Below are positions 1 to 6,623 of a stretch of 6,708 nt of DNA, piece after piece. The notes below the pieces were generated by a model. That model ran no database searches, was not told the origin of the DNA, and saw nothing but the letters and a program-made list of their open reading frames with translations. Position 1 is the first letter of the stretch. Each line of letters starts with the position of its first letter. A program made the position numbers and the translations under genes. The DNA is from Spirochaetales bacterium (GTDB lineage Bacteria; Spirochaetota; Spirochaetia; Treponematales; UBA12059): positions 1 to 6,708 of the forward strand of contig JAFGUM010000462.1 of the NCBI GenBank assembly GCA_016938515.1. Reading direction: 5' to 3'.

Positions 1-1688
1 AGGCCAACGCCCTTGGTCAGGTGGCCGCCGCCGCCCGAGCCGCGGTACGAGTTGATGGCCACCGAGTAGGTTTTAGCCAGGTCGAACGGGGTGCCGTCGG
101 CCATCGAGATGATGGTTACGCGCGACCCCACCGGCTTTGATACGTCTACGGTGTACTTGACGCCCGCTATGCTGTCGTAGTTGTACGCGCGGGTAACGGT
201 GTCGTAGTTGTTGTAGCGCGCGTTGAAGATGAGCTTGCCGTCCTTGTCCTTGAGGAACGCTATCAGGTGGTCATCGGGTCCGGTCATCGTGTTGAACTGG
301 CCGCCGTAGGTAAACTCCATGAACTTCTTTATCTGTTCGCCGGTGAGGTCCATCGTGTACATGAAGTTCTCGTACTTGTACAGGCTGAACATGTCGCGAA
401 CCTTGATGGTGCCGTCGGTCGTCGTCGGCAGGTACGCGTTCTGGTCGAGCGGCGCTGCGAACGAAATCTGCGCGGGCTTGAGGCCCATGGCCGGGTCGGC
501 GCACAGTTCCAGCTGGATTCGGTGGATCAGGTCGACGAAGGCGGAGTCGCCGAACAGCGCGTCGTCGCTGTGGATCTTGCCTTTCATCGTGCCGATCGGG
601 CGCTCAACCCAGTCCATCAGCTCGGCTTTGGCCGGATCGAACGTGGCCAGGAAGGCGGGATCGGCCGCGACGCCCTTCATCGGCACGAGGCTGCCCGAGA
701 GGCTCTTGTTCCAGGATTTGCTTTCCTTGTTCCACGTCAGTTCCATCTCGACGACCGCGACGTTCTTGGCCGCGTCGAGGGCGCCGTAGATTGGTACTAT
801 CTTGCCCGACGGATCCTTGACGTCCATGTCCTTGGCTTTGGTGGCGGGGTTGAAACCCTTGCCTTCCCAGCCCGCGTGGTCGTGCCCTACGAAAATAAAG
901 TCAAACCCGGCTACCCGCTCGACGACGAGTTGGCTGCCGCTCTCGTTCCTGGGGGTATCGGCTGTCTGCCCGCCGTACGTGTAGTCGACGCCGGCGTGGA
1001 AGAGCCCGATGAGGATGTCCGGTTTTTCCTTTTCCTGGATGATGGGAACCCAGCGCTTCGCCGCGTCAACCATATCCAGCACGTCCATGCCTTCCCAGAA
1101 CGCCTTGGGTAGCTGCTCGGTGATCTTGGGCTCGATAAGCCCGAGCACTGCTATCTTGACGCCCTGGCGGGTAATGATGGCGTACGGCGGGAAGTAGGGC
1201 TCGTCGGTTCCTTCCTTGTTGATGTTGGCGCATATCATCGGCGCGTCTATTTCCTCGACGAGCTTGTCGTAGACGGGGTGACCAGCTTCTATATCATGGT
1301 TGCCCATCGTGACGACGTCGTAGTCGAGGTAGTTCACCACTTCGCTCCAGATATGGGGAACGTCCGTCTTCTGGAAGTTGTAGTAGTACACGGTGGGTTG
1401 ACCCTGAAGCGCGTCTCCATTTTCCATGAGTACAACTTCTCCGCCTTTGGCGCGTTCCTGGGCTATCAGCGTTGCTACCTGGGCCATCGACGTCTCGAGC
1501 GGTTTGCCCGTAATGAAGTTGTACGGGAAAATGGCGCCGTGGATATCGGTAGTCTCGATGAACGTGATCTTGAGCGGCGTCTCGGCGAACTGCTCAAACG
1601 GGTGCGCGCACGATGCGATCGAGCCCGCGATCAGCAACGCCGCGAGAATGACGAGAACAGCCCGTGCTGTCCTGAAGGTCTTGCGCAT
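1..1688 (-). CDS. Lipoprotein 5'-nucleotidase / 2',3'-cyclic phosphodiesterase family metallophosphoesterase (3' end outside window)
   Basis: A surface or periplasmic two-domain nucleotidase that probably releases phosphate from nucleotides for salvage. I translated 562 codons plus two bases, with no stop before the edge. Residues 1-27 form a lipoprotein signal: a basic start (MRK), a hydrophobic core, then lipobox IASC with lipidated Cys27. The metallophosphoesterase domain follows, with metal and catalytic motifs in order: TDIHG (D48, H50), NGDALQG (D92), GNHD (N130, H131), FHAG (H231) and GHDH (H269, H271). From about residue 365 comes the 5'-nucleotidase C-terminal substrate domain, ending near the edge in the typical YRGSGGGG stretch (548-555). 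The family is usually only slightly longer, so probably just a few dozen residues are missing. The ATG start is fixed by AGGAGG five bases upstream and the signal peptide. The gene lies 140 bp beyond the kinase gene and may have its own promoter. Exact substrate (5'-nucleotides, cyclic nucleotides, UDP-sugars) cannot be told from sequence. Confidence 0.93.
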   Translation of the reverse strand, partial: MRKTFRTARAVLVILAALLIAGSIASCAHPFEQFAETPLKITFIETTDIHGAIFPYNFITGKPLETSMAQVATLIAQERAKGGEVVLMENGDALQGQPTVYYYNFQKTDVPHIWSEVVNYLDYDVVTMGNHDIEAGHPVYDKLVEEIDAPMICANINKEGTDEPYFPPYAIITRQGVKIAVLGLIEPKITEQLPKAFWEGMDVLDMVDAAKRWVPIIQEKEKPDILIGLFHAGVDYTYGGQTADTPRNESGSQLVVERVAGFDFIFVGHDHAGWEGKGFNPATKAKDMDVKDPSGKIVPIYGALDAAKNVAVVEMELTWNKESKSWNKSLSGSLVPMKGVAADPAFLATFDPAKAELMDWVERPIGTMKGKIHSDDALFGDSAFVDLIHRIQLELCADPAMGLKPAQISFAAPLDQNAYLPTTTDGTIKVRDMFSLYKYENFMYTMDLTGEQIKKFMEFTYGGQFNTMTGPDDHLIAFLKDKDGKLIFNARYNNYDTVTRAYNYDSIAGVKYTVDVSKPVGSRVTIISMADGTPFDLAKTYSVAINSYRGSGGGGHLTKGVG

Positions 1689-1693
1689 ACATT

Positions 1694-1699
1694 CCTCCT
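1694..1699 (-). promoter_or_regulatory. Strong Shine-Dalgarno of the nucleotidase gene
   Basis: AGGAGG (GAGGAGG with the next base) lies five bases before the ATG at 1688. It decides the start codon, because the reading frame from that ATG opens directly with a lipoprotein signal peptide. Confidence 0.85.
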
Positions 1700-1738
1700 C
1701 GTCCAGATTCCTTCATCCCCAATGGAGAAGGGGAATAG

Positions 1739-1744
1739 ATTATA
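1739..1744 (-). promoter_or_regulatory. Candidate -10 element for the nucleotidase gene
   Basis: A perfect TATAAT on the minus strand, in the only AT-rich stretch of the left half (about 1735-1800). No good -35 hexamer sits 16-18 bases upstream (the sequence there is GCCGTG/AGCCGT-like), so this would be a weak or activator-dependent promoter, or chance. A transcript starting about seven bases downstream would begin with a short hairpin (stem TCCCC/GGGGA, 9-base loop, 1716-1734) before the ribosome binding site. It suggests that the nucleotidase can be expressed separately from the kinase operon. Confidence 0.45.
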
Positions 1745-1828
1745 AACCCGCTTTAATATTCACGGCTATGAAATGTTTGAATTTGGTTAAAAATCCAGAA
1801 ACCGGCGTCAGATCGACGGGAGCACGTT

Positions 1829-3394
1829 CTAGCCAGTTCGCCCGTGCTCGGCCAGCCACGAGGCGATGTGCGCGGCTATGGCCCGGCGCTCACGTTCAGA
1901 CAGCGCCCTGCCAAAGCGGATGGAGCTGGCGCCGGTTTCGAGCACGACGTCGCGCTCCCGCCGGCCATTGGTGGTGACGTTGGCGTACTCGACGCGGCAG
2001 GAGCCGAGGTCTGACAGAGGCCACGAGCGGGTCTTCTGCCTACCCAGGAACGATTCGGTGTAGACGAGCCCGGTTTCAGGGCTCATGGTAAGTTCGACGC
2101 GGCTGAGCGCCGGCTTGAGCAGCACCCGGAGCATCACGAAGCCGACCGCCCAGAACGGCAGCGAGAACATCGCGAAGAAAATGGGGGCTCCCATCGTCAG
2201 CGCCGACACGGTCCAGAACGCGACGAAGCCCAGCCAGAACAGCGTGAAGCCGCCGGAGAACAACATTGCCGGCGAGTTGAAGCCGACGCGTGGTATGGTC
2301 AGGCTGAACAGTTCCGGCGACGACGAGACGACGACGCGGCTGTCCGAGGGCAGTTGCGCGTCTGTGGGGACAGAGCCCGCGCGCGCCGCGGTTCCGTAGG
2401 CGCTGGTGACTGGCGCGCCGTCATCCGGCGGGGCACCGAACACCGGCTCGGGGTAGTAGTCGCGCGAGCCCTGCGCCTGTTCCTCGATGGCCCGCGCAAT
2501 CCTGTCTGCAAACTTCATCGCGATACCGCCGGCCAGGGGCTGCGCGTCCGGTGTCTCCGCTGCCGGAGCCGACGGGACAGGCACCGGCAGTATACCGCGC
2601 AGAATGGCGGCGGCGTCGTTTGGCGGCAGGGTGCGCAGCGACTCGTCGGGCTCGAGGTACGCGTTGATGACGAAACGCAGCCGATCTGACAGCTCGACCG
2701 CCGCGCAGGGGTCGGGCTTCATGCCTGTGTACGGCCAGTCTGAGGGGGGCCGCCTGGTCGCGATAAAGGCGGCGGTCGCCGCGGCGGCGTACAGGTCCGA
2801 CCGTATCGTGGCCCTGCCGGATACCTGCTCGACTGGCGCGTAGCCGGCTGTGCCGACCATCGTCGAGCTGTCGCGCCACGCGAGCATAACCGCGTCCTGC
2901 ACGCCCGAGAAGTCGACCAGAGCGAGCGTGCCGTCCGGCCTGAGTATGATGTTCTTGGGGTTGACGTCGCGGTGGATGATGGGCGGCCTGAGCGCGTGGA
3001 GGTACGCCAGTATGTCCAGCAGCCCGGCGAACAGCCGCTCGATGTCGGCTTCGGCGAAGCGCCTGCCCGACGCTATAACCTCGTCGAGGCTGGTGCCCGG
3101 GATGCGCTCCATCACCAGCACGAAGCTGGCGTCGTCTGGGCGGAAGGCGTCGATGTACCTGGGGATGGCGGGGTGCGCCAGCGACTTGAGCGCGTCAGCT
3201 TCAGCCTGTATCCTGTCCAGGGCTTTCCAGTCCGGGGCGTCCTGCAGCCTGAGCAGCTTGACGACGAGCTTTGTACCCGGAGCGGCGCCGGCGCACCCCT
3301 CGCCGGCAGTAGCCGACCAGGTCTGGCCTATCAGCCCGCTGCCGAGGCGCTCGCCCAGGATGTAGCCGCCGTGTATCGTCTCTCCGCTCGTCAT
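1829..3394 (-). CDS. Membrane-anchored Ser/Thr protein kinase-like protein with altered catalytic motifs and a C-terminal cytoplasmic domain
   Basis: A 521-residue Hanks-type kinase fold at the N terminus. Visible elements are a glycine loop GSGLIG (18-23), VVK with Lys46, a likely helix-C Glu65, catalytic loop HRDVNPKN (141-148), DFS (161-163) in place of DFG, APVE (186-189) in place of APE, and the helix-F Asp200. Asp143, Asn148 and Asp161 are kept, so ATP and metal binding look possible. The usual Lys two residues after the catalytic Asp is Asn145, and the DFG Gly is Ser163. A Pro/Ala-rich linker (about 270-360) leads to a two-helix hairpin (about 372-401 and 403-426) with almost no loop, so both ends should face the cytoplasm. 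A soluble tail (427-521) follows, with VELTMSPETGLVYTE and later FGRALSERERRAIAAHIASWL. From memory this tail resembles that of some cyanobacterial kinases. The start overlaps the TPR gene stop as ATGA, implying translational coupling. Substrate unknown; it could be a weak kinase or a pseudokinase. Confidence 0.9.
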   Translation of the reverse strand: MTSGETIHGGYILGERLGSGLIGQTWSATAGEGCAGAAPGTKLVVKLLRLQDAPDWKALDRIQAEADALKSLAHPAIPRYIDAFRPDDASFVLVMERIPGTSLDEVIASGRRFAEADIERLFAGLLDILAYLHALRPPIIHRDVNPKNIILRPDGTLALVDFSGVQDAVMLAWRDSSTMVGTAGYAPVEQVSGRATIRSDLYAAAATAAFIATRRPPSDWPYTGMKPDPCAAVELSDRLRFVINAYLEPDESLRTLPPNDAAAILRGILPVPVPSAPAAETPDAQPLAGGIAMKFADRIARAIEEQAQGSRDYYPEPVFGAPPDDGAPVTSAYGTAARAGSVPTDAQLPSDSRVVVSSSPELFSLTIPRVGFNSPAMLFSGGFTLFWLGFVAFWTVSALTMGAPIFFAMFSLPFWAVGFVMLRVLLKPALSRVELTMSPETGLVYTESFLGRQKTRSWPLSDLGSCRVEYANVTTNGRRERDVVLETGASSIRFGRALSERERRAIAAHIASWLAEHGRTG

Positions 3395-3921
3395 CGCTCC
3401 CCCTCGCCGGGATCGGTGTCCCGGCCTTCCCGCAATCCGCGCAGTACGTCGAGCGTGTCGTCGAGATTGAACCTGGCGTCGGCGTATTCCGGACGCGAGC
3501 GCAGCGCCAGTTCGAAGCAGGCGCGGGCCTCGTCGTACCGCTCCCGCTGGAAAAAGACGACCCCGAGGTTGTTAGCCGCTTCGGGGTGGTTGGCGTCGAG
3601 CTGTAGCGCGCGCTTGTAGCTTGCCTCGGCTTGGTCTGGCTTGCCCATGTCGAACAGCGCGAGCCCCAGGTTGGCCAAAAGGTCGGCGTTTTCACCGCCC
3701 AGCGCGAGCGCTTCCTCAAAGGCAATTTTGGCGTCACGCGCGCGGCCGTCGCGCAAGCGGGCAAGGCCCAGGTTGAAGGTCAGGTCGGGGGAATCAGGAT
3801 CAAGGCTCCGCGCGGCCAAAAATGCGCGGGCCGCCTCTTCGTAGCGGCCCGCTTCCAGCATGCGTATGCCTTCTTCGGCTTTTACGCTGGCGCTCTCGTC
3901 GCTGGTGAAACCGCGTGGCAC
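3391..3921 (-). CDS. Small TPR-repeat protein, cytoplasmic
   Basis: A 176-residue protein made almost entirely of tetratricopeptide repeats, which form a protein-binding superhelix. Four consecutive 34-residue units can be aligned: about 11-44, 45-78, 79-112 and 113-146. Each carries the repeat signature, for example NLGLARLRDGRARDAKIAFE, NLGLALFDMGKPDQAEASYK and NLGVVFFQRERYDEARACFE. A final partial helix (147-162) probably caps the array, and the tail is charged. There is no signal peptide or membrane segment. The start is GTG; the 12-base gap after the upstream stop contains GGAG seven bases before it, and the next Met (21) would cut the first repeat. The stop codon overlaps the kinase start by four bases, so the two proteins are probably made in a fixed ratio. 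An adaptor or substrate-docking role for the kinase is a reasonable inference, not shown. Confidence 0.92.
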   Translation of the reverse strand: MPRGFTSDESASVKAEEGIRMLEAGRYEEAARAFLAARSLDPDSPDLTFNLGLARLRDGRARDAKIAFEEALALGGENADLLANLGLALFDMGKPDQAEASYKRALQLDANHPEAANNLGVVFFQRERYDEARACFELALRSRPEYADARFNLDDTLDVLRGLREGRDTDPGEGER

Positions 3922-3933
3922 GAGTCCGCTCCG

Positions 3934-4698
3934 CTACAGCCCGAGCTGATGGGGCTTGTTCGAGATGACGCCCGCGCAGCCTGCGGACAGCACCCGCGCG
4001 GCTTCGGCCGGGTCGTCTATGGTCCATGGTATCATGGCCCTGCCGCCGAACATCCGCCCCAGCGTCAGGGCGGCCTTGCTGACCATCGAGAACCGCGGCT
4101 TGAGCACGTCGGCGCCAGCGATCCACCGGCCTTCGCCGTGGCGCAGGTACCAGGGCAGCTCGTCGTCGATGCAGTAGATGATGGCCGTGGGCACGGATGG
4201 CCGCAGCGCCTTGAAGCGCTTGATGGCTATGGGGTTGAAGCTGGACACGATCACGCGCTCGGCGCCGTAGCCAAAGTCGTCCAGCAGTTTGACGAGGGCG
4301 GCTTCGAGGCCTTTGTCGTCGGCCGTGCCGCTCTTTATCTCCACGTCGAAGTAGAGCTCTGCGCCCAGTTCCTCGAACAGCTCCGCGAGCAGCGGCGGCT
4401 TTTCCCCGCGGAACTGGTCGCCCTTCCACGAGCCGATGTCCACCGCCTTGAGCTGGGCTACGGTGGACGCTTCTACGTCGAGGTTGGTGCCCGGCGCGAC
4501 GCGGCTGGTTACGCCGTCGTGTATGACGACCAGCTTGCCGTCGGCGCTCAGGTGTATGTCGAGCTCGACGCCGGGTATGCCCTTGTCCTTGGCCAGCCTG
4601 AACGCGGCCATCGTGTTTTCCGGAGCCTCGCTAGACAGGCCGCGGTGCGCGAACACGAGCGGCCTGTCCCGCTCCGGGAGCGGACGCAGTATCGGCAT
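3934..4698 (-). CDS. Glycerophosphodiester phosphodiesterase (cytoplasmic, UgpQ-like)
   Basis: Hydrolyses glycerophosphodiesters (deacylated phospholipid headgroups) to sn-glycerol-3-phosphate and an alcohol. The 254 residues match the length of the cytoplasmic single-domain enzymes of this family. Motifs in order: AHRG (17-20, catalytic His18-Arg19), PENT (26-29), VELDIHLS (44-51, metal ligands Glu45 and Asp47), IHDG (59-62, second catalytic His60), VEIK (119-122, Glu120 and Lys122), SSF (152-154), and PWTID (224-228). All core catalytic residues are present. The C-terminal GVxTDxP motif typical of the family reads GVISNKP (243-249), a Thr-Asp to Ser-Asn change. There is no signal peptide, so it acts inside the cell. 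It lies three bases after the coiled-coil gene and 12 bases before the TPR gene. Its role in the block may be phospholipid turnover or phosphate salvage (inference). Confidence 0.95.
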   Translation of the reverse strand: MPILRPLPERDRPLVFAHRGLSSEAPENTMAAFRLAKDKGIPGVELDIHLSADGKLVVIHDGVTSRVAPGTNLDVEASTVAQLKAVDIGSWKGDQFRGEKPPLLAELFEELGAELYFDVEIKSGTADDKGLEAALVKLLDDFGYGAERVIVSSFNPIAIKRFKALRPSVPTAIIYCIDDELPWYLRHGEGRWIAGADVLKPRFSMVSKAALTLGRMFGGRAMIPWTIDDPAEAARVLSAGCAGVISNKPHQLGL

Positions 4699-4701
4699 GG
4701 T

Positions 4702-5181
4702 CTAGTTACCTTCTTCTTGCTGCAGCTTGCGTTTCAGCGCGGCCAGCGCGTCGTCGCCGCCGAGCGCGCCAATCTCCGATTTCAGCTTGGCCGCGTCGTT
4801 GGCGTCGCGGTCGTCAGGATCCTGCCCCGCGGCCATCCTGAGCTCGGCGAGCAGCAGATCCGGGTCTACAGACCGCTCTGACGCTCCGGCCATCGGCAGC
4901 TTTTCCCGAATGCGCGCCACCTTGGCCGCCAGCTCGTCGCGCTCCGTGGCCAGCGACGATTTTTTTGCCGAGAGCTCGTCAAGCTTGGCGCGGGCTCCGG
5001 CTTCCAGATCGCGCGCCCCTTTTGAAGCGGCCAGCTCGACGCGCTTGGCCCACAGCGACATTTCCTCGCCGATGGCGGACAGGTCGCGTTCCAGCGACTT
5101 GAGCGCCGTCATGAACTCGATGGCGTACGCGCGCGCGTCGGCCGCGGACATGCCGCGCAGGTCGGTGTCGTCTATCGGCAT
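4702..5181 (-). CDS. Coiled-coil protein of unknown function
   Basis: I do not recognise this family. The 159 residues are highly charged and almost wholly helical. Residues about 14-95 look like a coiled coil, with heptad-like spacing of Leu/Ala and many Glu/Lys/Arg (for example LDELSAKKSSLATERDELAA at 67-86). A Pro/Gly break follows (96-107), then an acidic linker DPDDRDAND (121-129) and a last short helix (130-156). No signal peptide, membrane segment or cysteine is visible, so it is probably cytoplasmic. It starts three bases after the stop of the exported protein and ends three bases before the diesterase start, which supports it as a real member of the operon. ATG at 5181 is chosen because of this spacing; Met11 is an alternative and neither has a strong ribosome binding site. 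A run of seven A at codons 72-74 is noted separately. Confidence 0.85.
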   Translation of the reverse strand: MPIDDTDLRGMSAADARAYAIEFMTALKSLERDLSAIGEEMSLWAKRVELAASKGARDLEAGARAKLDELSAKKSSLATERDELAAKVARIREKLPMAGASERSVDPDLLLAELRMAAGQDPDDRDANDAAKLKSEIGALGGDDALAALKRKLQQEEGN

Positions 5182-5184
5182 GGC

Positions 5185-6519
5185 TTACAGCTTGAACGTG
5201 GCGCCGAGGCCCACCTGGTAGCCGCCGTACGAGCCAAAGAGGCCGCCTGGGATCGGGTCGAGGATGCCGAGCATGTAGTCGCCCTGCGCCTCGATAAAAA
5301 TCTTGAGGTCGCGCGACAGCAGGTACGACAGGTACGCGCCGGCTGACACGCCGTAGTGCGTAAACCACGGGTCATCACTCTCGGACAGCTGCTCTTCAAT
5401 AAAACGTATGATGGCGTTGGTGGAGCCGCCTACGCCAGCGCGGGCGCCCAGCTCGAGGCGTCGGAGCACCGTATTTACCTGGCCGCCAACGATGGCGTTG
5501 ATGGGCATCCACATGTCAAAATCGGCAATGGCCTGGAACGCCGCGTAGGGCCTGAACCCGTAGAAACCGCGCGTCATCTCTGTGCGAAGGCCGAACACGA
5601 GCGAAGAGTCGTTGCCGTTTCCACCCGAGAAATAGCTGTAGGTGTGGGCGTAGACGGCCACGTCGGCGCCGAGGCGCGGTATCTCGCGGAGCTGCACGTC
5701 TTTCTGCACCGGCACTTTGGAGTAGAGTATCGTCCCCTTGGACCTGGTTGAACCAACGTCCTTGATGACTATGAGTCCCATTTCCCGCTCGTCTACGAAG
5801 CCCTCGAGCTCGTCCACGACTATGATGGCGTACTCGTCACCCTTCTGGATGCCCATATCCTTGCCGAGCTGTATGTCGACGCCGCCGATGCCGGAGGCCA
5901 GCACGCGCGTAACGTTCTGGAACGCGGAGATGCTGCGAATCTCGAACTGCAGCTGCATCGGTATGGCGGCGATGGCGTCTTGTATTGACGTGTACTGCGA
6001 CTCCCGGCTCGTGCCCTGGGTTTCGACGTTGGCTATGCCTATCATCGTGCCGTCCGCCACGTTTATGAAGCTGACGTTGGTCTTGATGTCAGTCTTCCAT
6101 TCCTTGTTGTCGACGAACTGGCTGTTGTAGCTGGTAACGACTGGCATCGCGATGATAAAGGCTCCGACAAGCTTGTTGAAGTCCGCCTCGGTGAGGAATT
6201 CCTCGCCAAACTGGTACTTCTCTGGCAGGACGAAGGTTGACTCCTTCATTTTCTTGAGTATGTCGATAAACTCGCCCACGTCGCTCGTGGAAAAGCGCTT
6301 TTCCATGCCAAAGATGGTAAAGCGACCCAAATCGAGGAAGACGCGCTGGATATCGACGTCTATGGTGCCGAGCGTCTCCTGGGGAATGTCCCAACCGTAG
6401 AAACCGAGCGAGAAGATGGCTATTTCCTTCTTTTCGCTCACCTGGGGCTGGGCGAAGGCAGGCAGCGATATGGCGACGAGAAGCAGGGCGGCCATGGCCA
6501 CCACGATTGTTCGTTTCAT
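5185..6519 (-). CDS. Exported protein: CsgG-like N-terminal domain, FlgT-C-like middle, probable outer-membrane beta-barrel C terminus
   Basis: The 444 residues begin with a clear Sec signal peptide (KR, hydrophobic 5-20, cleavage expected after AFA at 21-23). Residues about 31-200 resemble CsgG/LpoB-type periplasmic domains: a strand KEIAIFSLGF, a helix leading to LGRFTIFGMEKR (64-75), then a strand pair with VSFINVADGTMIGIANVET (149-167) and a long helix. Residues about 203-268 fit the small barrel seen at the end of FlgT-like proteins: VDIQLGKDMGIQKGDEYAII (214-233) then EMGLIVIKDVGSTRSKGTIL. Residues about 286-444 are alternating aromatic/small-residue strands ending in VGLGATFKL, consistent with an outer-membrane barrel of about eight strands. 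I assign domains by pattern, not by search. It is first in the five-gene block, with AGGAGG four bases before the ATG, and probably sets the operon's expression. Function is unknown; an envelope assembly or anchoring role is inference. Confidence 0.88.
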   Translation of the reverse strand: MKRTIVVAMAALLLVAISLPAFAQPQVSEKKEIAIFSLGFYGWDIPQETLGTIDVDIQRVFLDLGRFTIFGMEKRFSTSDVGEFIDILKKMKESTFVLPEKYQFGEEFLTEADFNKLVGAFIIAMPVVTSYNSQFVDNKEWKTDIKTNVSFINVADGTMIGIANVETQGTSRESQYTSIQDAIAAIPMQLQFEIRSISAFQNVTRVLASGIGGVDIQLGKDMGIQKGDEYAIIVVDELEGFVDEREMGLIVIKDVGSTRSKGTILYSKVPVQKDVQLREIPRLGADVAVYAHTYSYFSGGNGNDSSLVFGLRTEMTRGFYGFRPYAAFQAIADFDMWMPINAIVGGQVNTVLRRLELGARAGVGGSTNAIIRFIEEQLSESDDPWFTHYGVSAGAYLSYLLSRDLKIFIEAQGDYMLGILDPIPGGLFGSYGGYQVGLGATFKL

Positions 6520-6523
6520 GGTT

Positions 6524-6529
6524 CCTCCT
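6524..6529 (-). promoter_or_regulatory. Strong Shine-Dalgarno of the exported-protein gene
   Basis: A perfect AGGAGG lies four bases before the ATG at 6519. It is the strongest ribosome binding site in the five-gene block; the downstream genes rely on tight spacing and weaker sites. Confidence 0.82.
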
Positions 6530-6548
6530 GGGAAGACAATATCAGCGT

Positions 6549-6578
6549 ATTAAACTGTCGTCCACGAGTATAGAACAA
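6549..6578 (-). promoter_or_regulatory. Candidate promoter of the five-gene block
   Basis: On the minus strand TTGTTC (6578-6573, three of six to the -35 consensus) is followed after 18 bases by TTTAAT (6554-6549, five of six to the -10 consensus), placing a start site near the ribosome binding site with a leader of about 20 bases. TATACT (6572-6567) is an alternative -10 with a weak upstream -35. Both are pattern matches only; a GC-rich diderm may use slightly different consensus sequences. Confidence 0.45.
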
Positions 6579-6594
6579 GCCGCCGCGTTTTGCG

Positions 6595-6623
6595 ATAGCG
6601 GCTCATGGAGTCCTTGCCGCTAT
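6595..6623. repeat. Perfect 8-bp inverted repeat in the divergent intergenic region
   Basis: ATAGCGGC (6595-6602) and GCCGCTAT (6616-6623) are exact reverse complements separated by 13 bases. The left arm overlaps a second 8-bp pair, CGATAGCG (6593-6600) with CGCTATCG (6635-6642), so two alternative stems compete for the same arm. There is no T-run, so it does not look like a simple terminator. Its position just upstream of mnmE and about 75-100 bp from the exported-protein gene fits an operator or a leader structure. Confidence 0.5.

Noticed and set aside
267..1112. Long plus-strand open frame (281 codons) opposite the nucleotidase gene
   Set aside because: It is antisense to a gene with all nucleotidase motifs. 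The translation is Arg/Val/Gly-rich with no recognisable domain, as expected for a GC-rich shadow frame.
1785..1811. Possible terminator after the kinase gene (CCGG-TTT-CTGG followed by ATTTTTT on the minus strand)
   Set aside because: The stem is only four pairs, one of them G-T, too weak to call although the T-run is suggestive.
1278..1977. Plus-strand frames across the kinase-nucleotidase gap, which could suggest a small convergent gene
   Set aside because: They extend deep into both flanking genes in antisense. The gap itself has a minus-strand -10 and ribosome binding site, which explain it better.
2972..3619. Plus-strand open frame of 215 codons opposite the kinase and TPR genes
   Set aside because: It overlaps the kinase catalytic region in antisense, with no ribosome binding site or domain evidence.
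3631..4881. Plus-strand open frame of 416 codons opposite the diesterase and TPR genes
   Set aside because: It spans three confidently assigned minus-strand genes and their junctions. Its composition is that of a complementary-strand shadow and no motif is visible.
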